Below are positions 1 to 8,490 of a stretch of 64,000 bases of DNA, one piece after another (the stretch's first letter is position 1; each line of letters opens with the position of its first letter). Where the stretch lies: assembly GCF_017104715.1 (NCBI RefSeq), contig NZ_JAAGPI010000008.1, forward strand, positions 248,001 through 312,000, read 5' to 3'. A program made the position numbers and the translations under genes. The notes beneath the pieces are model-generated. The model was not told where the DNA came from. It saw nothing but the letters and a program-made list of their open reading frames with translations, and did no database searches. This DNA comes from Burkholderia sp. Ac-20365 (lineage in GTDB: Bacteria > Pseudomonadota > Gammaproteobacteria > Burkholderiales > Burkholderiaceae).

Positions 1-572
1 TTAGGGCCCCCAACGGGTCTTCCGCTTCAAACGGCAACTTCTCAGTCGCCGTCCGTTGCCAGCGCTCCAAACGCGTGCCTCACCCGCTTCAAGTACCCGT
101 AACGTAGCAAACGGCAGCAAATGGTTACGGCCGCCCAGGTGGCAAACTGTGTGTAGGTCGTAGTGCCTCGCGCGTCGGCGCTCTTACGACACCGATCATG
201 CTTTTCAGTCCGGAGTGAAGTGTGTACGCCGCGACAGCCTACACACAGTTTGCCGCTATAGAACGCGGGCAATGCGATCGCGCATGGGGCGACGTGAGAG
301 CGTGAAGCGGGTGATGCGCTCAATAAGAGAGTTGGTAACGGGTAATGAAAAGCAGGTTGCCGTTTGAAGCGGAGGAACTGTTGGGGGCCCTCAGGCGGGA
401 ACAAGAACGGGCGGTGTTCAGCGGCTTTCTTTTGCCTACTTTTCTTTGCCGCGGCAAAGAAAAGTAGGTGCCGCCCCGCACAGGGGCGACGCTTGAAGCG
501 GGCAAGACAAATCGCGGATGCCAGCGAAAGCCAAAAGCAAACCAAAACCAAAGCAAAACCAAACCTTTTTCC
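1..572. repeat. R element copy 1 (cut by the window edge)
   Basis: This is the right-hand part of a long intergenic palindromic repeat that recurs at 34548-35299, 49238-49991 and about 59985-60725. It holds the inner inverted repeat GGCAAACTGTGTGTAGG (141-157) and CCTACACACAGTTTGCC (238-254), a right arm, and a perfect 34-bp palindrome at 435-468 built on CTTTGCCGCGGCAAAG. Next come the GC-rich stem CGCCCCGCACAGGGGCG and a terminal A/C-rich tract that runs up to the ATG at 574. Most of the left arm lies outside the window. Open reading frames inside it, including an N-terminal extension of the next gene back to 364, follow the repeat and are not credible as protein. Confidence 0.85.
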
Positions 573-573
573 T

Positions 574-1869
574 ATGCCAGAAAAACTCTCAAACCAACCA
601 CACATCAACTCCTGGTACGCAGCAACAGCCAACGACCAAACCACCCATCCACCCCTGGATGAAAACACAACGGTAGATGTCTGCGTGATAGGCGCCGGCC
701 TGACGGGCATCTCAACCGCCCTGAACCTGGCCGAACGCGGCCACAACGTAGCCGTACTGGAAGCATCAAAAACCGGCTGGGCAGCAAGCGGCCGAAATGG
801 CGGCCAGTTGATAGGCGGCTTCGCCTGCGACATAGACACATTTGCGAAGTACATGCCCGAACCCGATGTCCAGCGCATCTGGCAAATGGGCCTCGAAACG
901 CTCGACATCGTAAAAGACCGCGTCGCGAAACACCAAATCGACTGCGATCTCACGCTAGGCTATCTGACAGCCGCCAACAAGCCGGGGCACGCAGACGCCC
1001 TGCGCACCTGGCGCGACGACGCAAAAAAACGCTTCAACTACGACCGTTTCCGCTACGTCGAACGTGCACACATGGACCAGTACGTGCAATCGTCGCGCTA
1101 TCTCGGCGGACTGTTCGACCCCGATAGCGGACACCTGCACCCGCTGAACTACACATTGGGCCTCGCACGCGCAGCAGTACAGAATGGCGCGCGGATCTAC
1201 GAAGACAGCTGCGTCACCGCACTGCGCACCGAAAACGGCACCCATATCGTCGAAACAGCGCGAGGAACCGTGCGCGCAAAATTCGTGGTGCTCGCGTGCA
1301 ATACATGGCTCGGCGGCCTCGCGCCGCAAGTGGCCCGCAAGATCATGCCCGTCGGCACCTACGTGATCGCCACCGAGCCGCTCTCCCCCGCCCGCGCCGC
1401 CGCGCTGATGCCCGCGCGCGCCGCCGTGTGCGATAGCCGCTTCGTGCTCGACTACTTCCGCCCTGCGCCCGATAACCGTCTGCTATGGGGCGGCAAGGTC
1501 AGTTACTCGACCTTCACGCCACACAATCTCGGCGAAGCCATGCGCCGCGATATGCTGAAGACCTTCCCGCAACTCGCCGATGTCAAAGTCGACTACGCAT
1601 GGGGCGGCTTCGTCGATATCACCATGAACCGTGCTCCGCATTTCGGCCGCATTGCGCCAACCATCTATTTCGCGCAAGGCTTCTCGGGGCATGGCGTCAA
1701 CACGACGGGACTCGCGGGCAAACTGATCGCCGAGGCCATCGACGGTCAGGCGTCGCGCTTCGATCTGTTCGGTAAAATCCGCCATCGCGACTTTCCCGGC
1801 GGCGCCATGATGCGCACGCCCGCACTCGTGCTTGCAATGGCCTGGTATCGAATGAAGGACTGGCTCTGA
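574..1869 (+). CDS. PuuB/OrdL-like FAD-dependent oxidoreductase
   Basis: A 431-residue DAO-family flavoprotein. The Rossmann FAD-binding motif GAGLTG is at residues 40-45, followed by the GWAASGRNGGQ segment (about 68-78) typical of gamma-glutamylputrescine oxidase (PuuB) and OrdL proteins. Near the C-terminus are the FSGHGVN segment and an FPGG tail, also usual for the family. PuuB oxidises gamma-glutamylputrescine to the aldehyde; the substrate here is inferred only. The ATG at 574 is chosen because everything upstream belongs to repeat R1; no clear ribosome binding site precedes it. The first codons are markedly A/C-rich, unlike the rest of the gene. The stop overlaps the start of the next paralog (TGATG), so the two are translationally coupled. 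Confidence 0.85.
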   Translation: MPEKLSNQPHINSWYAATANDQTTHPPLDENTTVDVCVIGAGLTGISTALNLAERGHNVAVLEASKTGWAASGRNGGQLIGGFACDIDTFAKYMPEPDVQRIWQMGLETLDIVKDRVAKHQIDCDLTLGYLTAANKPGHADALRTWRDDAKKRFNYDRFRYVERAHMDQYVQSSRYLGGLFDPDSGHLHPLNYTLGLARAAVQNGARIYEDSCVTALRTENGTHIVETARGTVRAKFVVLACNTWLGGLAPQVARKIMPVGTYVIATEPLSPARAAALMPARAAVCDSRFVLDYFRPAPDNRLLWGGKVSYSTFTPHNLGEAMRRDMLKTFPQLADVKVDYAWGGFVDITMNRAPHFGRIAPTIYFAQGFSGHGVNTTGLAGKLIAEAIDGQASRFDLFGKIRHRDFPGGAMMRTPALVLAMAWYRMKDWL

Positions 1870-3170
1870 TGGAAACACTCGACCGCCGCGCGGATGCGCT
1901 CATCCGCAACTCATACTACGAAGCCACCGTTTCGCGTCCGCTCGCGGATGACCCGATGCTCGAAGGCTCGATCGATGCCGACGTCTGCGTGATCGGCGCG
2001 GGCTTCTCCGGTTTGTCAGTCGCGCTCGAATGCCGCGCGCGTGGGCTGTCCGTCGTCGTGCTCGACGCGCATCGTCCCGGCTGGGGCGCATCGGGCCGCA
2101 ATGGCGGACAGATGCTCGCCGGTTTTGCGAAAGACGAAATCATCGAGAAACAACTCGGGCTCGAAGGTGCGCGCGCAGCGTGGGCGCTCTCCGTCGATGC
2201 AGTGAAGCTGGTGCGCGAGCGGATTCAGCGCTACGGAATCGATTGCGATTTCACGCCGGGCTTCATGACGGTTGCGACCAAAGCAAAGCGTGTCCCCGAT
2301 CTGCGCGCGTGGATGGAAGCGGCAACGAATCGCTGGGGTTATCCGCATCTGTCGTGGGTCGACACGGCGGAAATACGTGAACGTATTGCGTCGGAGCGTT
2401 ATCTGGCCGGCGTCTACGATGCACTGTCCGGGCATCTGCATCCACTCAAGTACTGTCTCGGTCTCGCCGAAGCGGCACGCCGCGAAGGCGCGCAACTCTT
2501 TGCGCATTCGCCCGTGCTCGAAGTCGTGCGTGGCGCACGCCCTGTTGTGCGCACCGCAACGGGTGAAGTGCGCTGCCGCTTCGTCGCCGCGTGCGGCAAC
2601 GCGACACTCGGGAATGTGCTGCCCGCTGCGATAGCAGCGCGCATCGCGCCCATTGCGTCGTATATCGTCGCAACGGAATCGCTCGGCAAGGCACGCGCCG
2701 ACGCGTTGATCAAAGAGCGTCCCGCTATCTGCGACAACAATTTTTTCCTCGATTACTTCCGCGTGTCGGCCGATCACCGCGTGCTGTTCGGCGGCCGTGC
2801 GAGTTCGACGGGCGCGTCGCCAACGCAACTCACCGACGCGATTCGCCAACGGATGCTCACTGTTTTCCCGCAACTGGCGGATACGAAGATCGAGTACGCA
2901 TGGGGCGGTTTCGTCGATATCACGCGCAATCGCGCGCCCGATTTCGGCGCAATCGATCCGAACTATTTCTATGTGCAAGGCTTCTCGGGTCACGGCGTCG
3001 CGTTGACGGGCATTGCGGGGCGCGTCATTGCGAAGGCCATTGCAGGCGATACGGCCACGCTGGATCTGTTTGCGCGTATCAAACACGCACGCTTTCCCGG
3101 CGGCCCGGCGCTGCGCGGGCCAGCGCTCGAACTGGGGATGCTTTATCACCGCATTCGCGAGCTATTCTGA
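1869..3170 (+). CDS. PuuB/OrdL-like FAD-dependent oxidoreductase, second tandem paralog
   Basis: A 433-residue homologue of the preceding gene along its whole length. It has the FAD motif GAGFSG (43-48), the GWGASGRNGGQ segment, FSGHGVALTG near the C-terminus and an FPGG...RGPALELGM tail. Its start codon shares one base with the upstream stop, which implies an operon made by tandem duplication and possibly a hetero-oligomer or two related amine substrates. A third, more divergent paralog lies at 32459. No glutamylpolyamine synthetase or aldehyde dehydrogenase gene is adjacent, so a polyamine pathway assignment rests on family alone. Confidence 0.87.
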   Translation: METLDRRADALIRNSYYEATVSRPLADDPMLEGSIDADVCVIGAGFSGLSVALECRARGLSVVVLDAHRPGWGASGRNGGQMLAGFAKDEIIEKQLGLEGARAAWALSVDAVKLVRERIQRYGIDCDFTPGFMTVATKAKRVPDLRAWMEAATNRWGYPHLSWVDTAEIRERIASERYLAGVYDALSGHLHPLKYCLGLAEAARREGAQLFAHSPVLEVVRGARPVVRTATGEVRCRFVAACGNATLGNVLPAAIAARIAPIASYIVATESLGKARADALIKERPAICDNNFFLDYFRVSADHRVLFGGRASSTGASPTQLTDAIRQRMLTVFPQLADTKIEYAWGGFVDITRNRAPDFGAIDPNYFYVQGFSGHGVALTGIAGRVIAKAIAGDTATLDLFARIKHARFPGGPALRGPALELGMLYHRIRELF

Positions 3171-3303
3171 GCCGCGCTGCAACACGGCTCGTACATGACA
3201 GAACGGGCCCACTAAAGGCAGAATGTGCACCTCACCCTCAATGCACCACACCAGACGCATTGAAGGCTTACCGTAACCCACTACCCGTTACGACGAGGCG
3301 TCG

Positions 3304-4314
3304 ATGACTGCCGTACTCACTTCTGAAATCGCATCGAAATTCGCGAGTCTCGCGCTTGCCCACCTCACGCGCGAGTACCCGAACAAACTCACACATGCGC
3401 TCGCCGGGCCGCAGGACGTGCAAGGTCCGCGCGAGCTTCACCCTATCTTCTATGGCAGCTATGACTGGCACTCGTGCGTGCACGGCTACTGGTTGCTATT
3501 GCATCTGATCGAACGCTTCCCCGAATTGCCGGAAGCACCGCAAATCGTTGCCGTTGTCGACGAGCATTTCACCGAAAAGAACGTAGCGGGCGAACGCGCG
3601 TATCTCGATCTGCCGCATAACCGCGGATTCGAGCGTCCTTATGGTTGGGCGTGGCTGCTGGCGCTGTCGGGTCAGGTCGCGTCTCTCAAGCTGCCGCAAG
3701 CCGAGCGCTGGACGAAAACGATCGCGCCGCTGACGGACGCGTTCGTCGAACGTTTCGAAGAGTTTCTGCCGAAAGCGACCTATCCGCTGCGCGTCGGCAC
3801 GCATTTCAACACGGCATTCGCGCTGGCGCTCACGCTCGACTTTGCGCATCGCACGCAACGCGATTCGCTCGCGCGCCTGATCGTCGATACGTCGAAGCGC
3901 TGGTATCTGAACGACGCAGGATGTCAGGCGTGGGAACCGTCGGGCGACGAGTTTCTGTCGCCTGCGCTGATGGAAGCGGAATTGATGCGCCGCGTGCTGC
4001 CGCCTTCGGAATTCGACGGATGGTTCACGCGCTTCCTGCCCGATCTCGCGCAACGTCAACCCGCAACGCTGTTCGTCCCCGCGACGGTCACGGACCGCAG
4101 CGACGGCAAGATCGCCCATCTCGACGGGCTGAACCTGAGCCGCGCATGGTGTCAGCGCTCGCTGGCGCGTGCGCTCTCCAGTGACGATCCGCGCCGCTCC
4201 AGACTCTTCGAAGCAGCGGACGTTCATCTGGAAAGCGCGCTGCAGCACGTCGCAGGCGACTACATGGGCGAGCATTGGCTCGCCACCTTCGCGACGCTCG
4301 CACTCGAAGCGTAA
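3304..4314 (+). CDS. DUF2891 family protein
   Basis: A 336-residue protein that I recognise as the DUF2891 family. Conserved aromatic segments include FYGSYDWHSCVHGYW (about 49-63), RPYGWAWL, GTHFNTAFAL and QAWEPSGDEFLSP, which suggest an all-alpha barrel such as those of glycan-active or related enzymes. That fold is inference; the family function is unknown to me. There is no signal peptide or membrane segment, so it should be cytoplasmic. GAGG about 7 nt before the ATG is the likely ribosome binding site. It lies 133 bp after the oxidase pair on the same strand and is closed by a strong terminator. Confidence 0.85.
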   Translation: MTAVLTSEIASKFASLALAHLTREYPNKLTHALAGPQDVQGPRELHPIFYGSYDWHSCVHGYWLLLHLIERFPELPEAPQIVAVVDEHFTEKNVAGERAYLDLPHNRGFERPYGWAWLLALSGQVASLKLPQAERWTKTIAPLTDAFVERFEEFLPKATYPLRVGTHFNTAFALALTLDFAHRTQRDSLARLIVDTSKRWYLNDAGCQAWEPSGDEFLSPALMEAELMRRVLPPSEFDGWFTRFLPDLAQRQPATLFVPATVTDRSDGKIAHLDGLNLSRAWCQRSLARALSSDDPRRSRLFEAADVHLESALQHVAGDYMGEHWLATFATLALEA

Positions 4315-4343
4315 AGACCGCGAGAAACGTCCGGCGTAATGCA

Positions 4344-4381
4344 AATGGCCAGTGTCCGCAAAGACACTGGCCATTTTTTTA
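4344..4381 (+). terminator. Rho-independent terminator after the DUF2891 gene
   Basis: A perfect 13-bp stem, AATGGCCAGTGTC (4344-4356) with GACACTGGCCATT (4363-4375), has a 6-nt loop and runs into a T tract at 4374-4380. It lies between convergent genes. Confidence 0.92.
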
Positions 4382-4390
4382 TCGAGTCCG

Positions 4391-5839
4391 TTAGCGCGAG
4401 ATTTCTTCGAGCGCAACGCCTCGCGTGCGTGGCCCCATGCCGCCGATTACCAGCATCACGATTGCCATCGCGCCCGCGATAAACACGAACACGCCCGTCG
4501 ATCCGAAGTACTTCAACACGGATGCAATAAAGAACGCCGTGAAGATTGCGGAGAAACGGCTCCATGAATAGACGAAACCCACCGCACGCGCCCGGATGCT
4601 GGTCGGGAACAATTCTGCCTGATAGGCGTGAAAACTGTACGACATGATGTTGCTGCCCAACGTCAGGCCCACGCCGAGACAGATGAGCAGCACGGCCGCC
4701 GTCGTCTGGCTGAACCACAGCCCGCATACGATGATCAGCGCCGCCATCGCAACGATCACGCTCTTGCGTTCGTACTTGTCCGCGATAAAGAGCCCAATGA
4801 TGGGACCAACGGGTGCGGCAAGCGCGATGATGCTCGAATAGGCAAGGCTCGTCGTCACGGTAATGCCCTGTTTGATCAGCAGCGTCGGCACCCAGTTTGC
4901 AAAGCCGTAAAAGCCCACCGTCTGGAAGATGTTGAAGATGGTCAGCATCAAGGTGCGGCTGCGATACGGCGGCACCCACATATCGCTGAAACGTCCGCTT
5001 GGCGGCACGGGCACAGACGGCGCAGGCGAAGGCAGCGGCTTGCCATACTCGGCTTCGACCTTCGCTTCGAGCGCGCGCATCACGCGGTCCGCTTCATCGA
5101 CGCGTCCCTGTTGTGCGAGCCAGCGCGGGCTTTCGGGCAGATTGCGCCGGATCCACCAGACGAACAGCGCGCCATGCGCGCCGATCAGCACGACCCAGCG
5201 CCAGCCGTCGAGCCCTAGCGGTGCGCGCGGCACCAGCAGCCACGCCAGAAACGCGACGACGGGCACCGCCGTGAAGCCCACCGCCTGCTCGCATGCGAAG
5301 GCGCGGCCGCGAATGTGCTTCGGGACCAGTTCGGAAATGTATGTGCCGATCGTCACCAGTTCGACGCCGATACCGAGCCCCGCCATGAAGCGCCAGAAGT
5401 TCAGGCCCGTCGCCGTCTCCTGGAAGGCCATGATGACGTTCGCGACCGTGTACCACAGCAGCGAGTACGTGAAAATCGCGCGACGTCCGAAACGGTCCGC
5501 GAGAAAGCCGCACGCAATCGTACCGATGAACAGGCCGAGAAACAGCGTCGCGATGAAGCTCGCGATCCCTGTCGTGCCGAACAGGCCATGCGTGGTCGAC
5601 GTCAGGATGCCGCTCTTCACGATGCCGGGGGCGATGTAGCCCGTGTACAGCAGATCGTAAAGCTCGAAGAAAAAGCCGAGGCTCAGCATCACGACGAGCT
5701 TCCAGACGGAGCGCGTCGCGGGCAAACGGTCGAGACGCGCGCTGATCGCGCCGGCGTCGATGGCGGACGGCGAGGCTGCCGATGTGCTGTGCTGCGTGGT
5801 CCCAGGCCGCGGGATGCCCGCCTGGTCTTGCGGTGTCAT
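4391..5839 (-). CDS. MFS transporter (metabolite/sugar porter type)
   Basis: A 482-residue major facilitator with about 12 membrane segments. TM1 carries FFFELYDLLYTGYIAPG (about 57-72). Motif A, GFLADRFGRR, is at 111-120, and the second half has a GLFIADKYERKS equivalent. The long N-terminus (about 45 residues) and the acidic/aromatic TM1 resemble proton-coupled carboxylate or aromatic-acid porters, but the substrate cannot be read from sequence. The ATG at 5839 has AGGAG about 9 nt upstream; the longer upstream frame is not supported. It lies 85 bp downstream of the SulP gene with a hairpin between them. Confidence 0.85.
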   Translation of the reverse strand: MTPQDQAGIPRPGTTQHSTSAASPSAIDAGAISARLDRLPATRSVWKLVVMLSLGFFFELYDLLYTGYIAPGIVKSGILTSTTHGLFGTTGIASFIATLFLGLFIGTIACGFLADRFGRRAIFTYSLLWYTVANVIMAFQETATGLNFWRFMAGLGIGVELVTIGTYISELVPKHIRGRAFACEQAVGFTAVPVVAFLAWLLVPRAPLGLDGWRWVVLIGAHGALFVWWIRRNLPESPRWLAQQGRVDEADRVMRALEAKVEAEYGKPLPSPAPSVPVPPSGRFSDMWVPPYRSRTLMLTIFNIFQTVGFYGFANWVPTLLIKQGITVTTSLAYSSIIALAAPVGPIIGLFIADKYERKSVIVAMAALIIVCGLWFSQTTAAVLLICLGVGLTLGSNIMSYSFHAYQAELFPTSIRARAVGFVYSWSRFSAIFTAFFIASVLKYFGSTGVFVFIAGAMAIVMLVIGGMGPRTRGVALEEISR

Positions 5840-5880
5840 TGTTCTGTCTCCTGTGTCGAAGGCTTGCCGCGACTTCGAAT

Positions 5881-5919
5881 GCAAGCCAAGGCACGCATTG
5901 TAGCCGTGCCTCGGCTTGC
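5881..5919 (-). terminator. Hairpin between the SulP and MFS genes
   Basis: A 15-bp inverted repeat, GCAAGCCAAGGCACG (5881-5895) with CGTGCCTCGGCTTGC (5905-5919), has one mismatch and a 9-nt loop. There is no T tract. It could be a weak terminator, an mRNA-stabilising structure, or a way to set unequal expression of the two genes. Confidence 0.5.
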
Positions 5920-5924
5920 GGGCG

Positions 5925-7418
5925 TCAATGGTCCTGCAGCACGACGCTGGCGTCGGCGCGTTGCAACAGGCGACGGTTGCGTGCCGAGAGATTGATGAGC
6001 CGCAGACGCTTGCCAAGCTTCGCGTAGCGTGCGTGCAATGCTTCCAGTGCCGCGATCGCGGAATGATCCGCGAAATGCAGATCGCGGCAATCGATCGCCA
6101 CGTGCGCCGGGTCGTTGTGCGGCTCGAACAGCGCCTGAAAATGCGCGGTCGATGCAAAAAACAGCGTGCCGCGCGGCGCATGCGTGGTTTCGCCCGATCC
6201 GTCTTCGATCGTTTCGCTGCGAATTTCGCCCGCGTGCTGCCACGCGAAACTCAGCGCCGAAATGACGATGCCGCACAGCACGGCCGTCGCGAGATCGGTG
6301 AATACGGTAATCACGGTGACGGCGACGATCACTAGTGCGTCGCTGCGCGGCACCTTTTTCAACGCGCGCAGCGAGCCCCAGGAAAACGTCTGTTGCGCGA
6401 CGACGAACATCACGCCGACCAGCGCCGCGAGTGGAATGCGCTCGATCAGCGGCGACAGGAACAGGATGAAGAGCAGGATCATCACGCCGCTCGTCACGCC
6501 CGACACACGCGAGCGTCCGCCCGAGCCCAGGTTGATCACCGTCTGGCCGATCATCGCGCAGCCGCCCATCGCGCCGAACAGGCCCGACACGATATTCGCG
6601 GCGCCGAGCGCAACGCACTCGCGATCCGGCTGTCCGCGCGACGACGTGAGTTCGTCGGTGAGATTGAGCGTGAGCAGCGTTTCGAGCAGACCGACCATCG
6701 ACATCAGCGCGGCATACGGAAACACGATGCGCAAAGTCTCGAGATCGAACGGCACGTCCGGAATGCTGAACGCGGGCAGGCCGCCCGCAATGTGCGCCAT
6801 GTCGCCGAGCGTACGCGTCGGCAGATGCAGCAACTGGCTCAGCACGCCGACGCCGAGAATCGCCGCGAGCGCGGGCGGCACGGCTTTCGTGATGCGCGGC
6901 AAGCCGTACACGATTGCCATCGTCAGCGCGACGAGCCCGCACATCAACCACAGCGAGGGACCGTGCAGCCAGACACTGCCTTGCGGCGACGCCTCTTTGA
7001 AGTGTTCGAACTGCGCCATCGCGATGATGATGGCAAGCCCGTTGACGAAGCCGAGCATCACGGGATGCGGGACCATCCGGATCAGCTTGCCGAGACGCAG
7101 CGCGCCGAACAGCATCATCAGCAGACCGCCCAGCACGACGGTCGCGAACAGATACTGCGGACCGTGCTGCACGACGAGCGCGACGATCACCACGGCCATC
7201 GACCCTGCCGCCCCGGAAATCATGCCGGGACGGCCGCCGAACAGCGCCGTGATCGTGCAGATGAAAAAGGCGCCGTACAGGCCCATCAGCGGATTGAGGT
7301 GCGCGACGAGCGCGAACGCGATGCATTCGGGTACGAGTGCAAACGACGACGTGAGGCCGGCGAGTACATCGCCACGCAGCGAAGCAAAGCGGGAAAGGTT
7401 GGAGCGACGGTCTTGCAT
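5925..7418 (-). CDS. SulP family inorganic anion transporter with STAS domain
   Basis: A 497-residue SulP/SLC26 transporter. The membrane part includes the GLTSSFALVPECIAFAL region near residue 20 and GLYGAFF/ALFGGRPGMISGAAGSM. A STAS domain occupies roughly the last 100 residues. SulP proteins carry sulfate, bicarbonate or dicarboxylates; which of these applies here is not visible. The ATG at 7418 begins just before the conserved first helix; the frame extends further upstream but without family resemblance. It is followed by the MFS gene on the same strand. Confidence 0.88.
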   Translation of the reverse strand: MQDRRSNLSRFASLRGDVLAGLTSSFALVPECIAFALVAHLNPLMGLYGAFFICTITALFGGRPGMISGAAGSMAVVIVALVVQHGPQYLFATVVLGGLLMMLFGALRLGKLIRMVPHPVMLGFVNGLAIIIAMAQFEHFKEASPQGSVWLHGPSLWLMCGLVALTMAIVYGLPRITKAVPPALAAILGVGVLSQLLHLPTRTLGDMAHIAGGLPAFSIPDVPFDLETLRIVFPYAALMSMVGLLETLLTLNLTDELTSSRGQPDRECVALGAANIVSGLFGAMGGCAMIGQTVINLGSGGRSRVSGVTSGVMILLFILFLSPLIERIPLAALVGVMFVVAQQTFSWGSLRALKKVPRSDALVIVAVTVITVFTDLATAVLCGIVISALSFAWQHAGEIRSETIEDGSGETTHAPRGTLFFASTAHFQALFEPHNDPAHVAIDCRDLHFADHSAIAALEALHARYAKLGKRLRLINLSARNRRLLQRADASVVLQDH

Positions 7419-7726
7419 GTTTGTTGTTTGAACGCGATGGACGCAAAGCCGGGCGGCACGCATACGCACGCGCAAATGAACGCGTAGCGTGCGATGCACC
7501 CGGATTGGGCATGACGGCACGATGTACGCCGATGCCGTGTGCCGGCCGGTCCGCGAGCCATGCGGCAGGCGGCTGGGCGCAAGAATGAACGGGATGGAAA
7601 AACAGGAGGCTCGTGGCAACGTGCCCGAGCCGAACCGCGTAATGTGCGCGGCTCTCGCGCAGCGCACGCGATTCTACATGGTCAGAGGCTCACGCGCATT
7701 GGCGCGGGCAATGTGACCCGGGGGCT
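7419..7726. other. Intergenic region upstream of the SulP gene
   Basis: About 308 bp between the SulP start and the DUF1488 stop. It presumably carries the SulP promoter. I see no convincing gene, terminator or operator in it. Confidence 0.5.
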
Positions 7727-7996
7727 TTAGCGGTAATCGAAATCGTCTGCCGTAATCAGCACGTGCGTTGCGCCCTTCGCGAGCGCCTTGCGCTCCGCGA
7801 CAGCCGCGATGCGACGTTCGCCGTTGCCGAACGCCTTCGTGAGATGCGAGTCGTCTGCCCCGCGTTCCAGCCAGAAATGCCGCTCGAGCGCGTCGCGCGT
7901 AATCGCGCACCCGATAGCACGCTTCTGCACGACGATGTCGAAAGTGACGGACTGGCCGTTGGTCGAAAGGGCTAAGTTGCGTACGGACTGTTCCAT
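7727..7996 (-). CDS. DUF1488 family protein
   Basis: An 89-residue cytoplasmic protein matching the DUF1488 pattern. An N-terminal strand region (VTFDIVVQKRAIGCAITRDALERHF) is followed by a helical middle and a C-terminal ITADDF tail. Function is unknown. A second member lies at 16870-17130; the two share the layout but are clearly divergent. It is monocistronic or ahead of the SulP gene, with a 308-bp gap. Confidence 0.75.
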   Translation of the reverse strand: MEQSVRNLALSTNGQSVTFDIVVQKRAIGCAITRDALERHFWLERGADDSHLTKAFGNGERRIAAVAERKALAKGATHVLITADDFDYR

Positions 7997-8490
7997 TTTC
8001 AGCCTCTCGTGAACTGCGATCTACCTGTGTTTCGTGTTGCTTTCATGAACCATGCATCGATTTTCCGCACTCAAACTATCGCATTCCGTTCGGCATCGAT
8101 CAGTTCGGGCGAACCCTCGAAGCATCCCAATGCAAACGTTTGGTGCGCCCGCGTGCGTGTCATCGCTAACACGCAACGAAGAAAACGTGTGACATGTTCT
8201 CATTTTGAAGGTCCACGTGCAGCCGACCTATCGCCTTAAGACATGCGCTTTCGCGGACAGTTTCGCGTGCAACGGCACGACGTGCGTCGCGGCGTTTCCG
8301 TCTGAAGAAACTTTGCGCACGAACGAACGGGGCTCAAGGAGACGCGCGACATAGCGACGACCAACCCGCGTTGCCAAGCATACAACGCAATCGTTTGCGC
8401 CATATGTCACATTGCATGTAAAGGAGAAATCCATGCAACGGCAGAACCCCGTATGATCGAGCCTCTCCGAAGAACTCATACGAATCGCCG
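7997..8490. other. Divergent intergenic region, DUF1488 / DMT transporter
   Basis: About 494 bp, less GC-rich than the flanking genes. It must hold the promoters for the two divergent genes. The short reading frames in it show no protein-like features, apart from a possible 7-codon leader at 8433-8456 listed separately. Confidence 0.5.
8433..8456 (+). other. Possible 7-codon leader ORF upstream of the DMT transporter
   Basis: AAAGGAG (from about 8420) is spaced correctly before an ATG at 8433. It opens a frame encoding MQRQNPV that stops at 8456, 34 nt before the transporter ATG. The transporter has a weaker ribosome binding site of its own. This may be a leader peptide or chance. Confidence 0.3.

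Noticed and set aside
364..573. N-terminal extension of the first oxidase back to 364
   Set aside because: The 70 extra codons lie in the R1 repeat and have no family resemblance; the conserved flavoprotein begins after the ATG at 574.
1..573. R elements as insertion sequences
   Set aside because: No transposase-like ORF in any copy and no obvious target-site duplication; at most a non-autonomous element.
6166..7431. A 421-codon plus-strand frame opposite the SulP gene
   Set aside because: Antisense shadow of SulP, with serine/proline-rich low-complexity composition.
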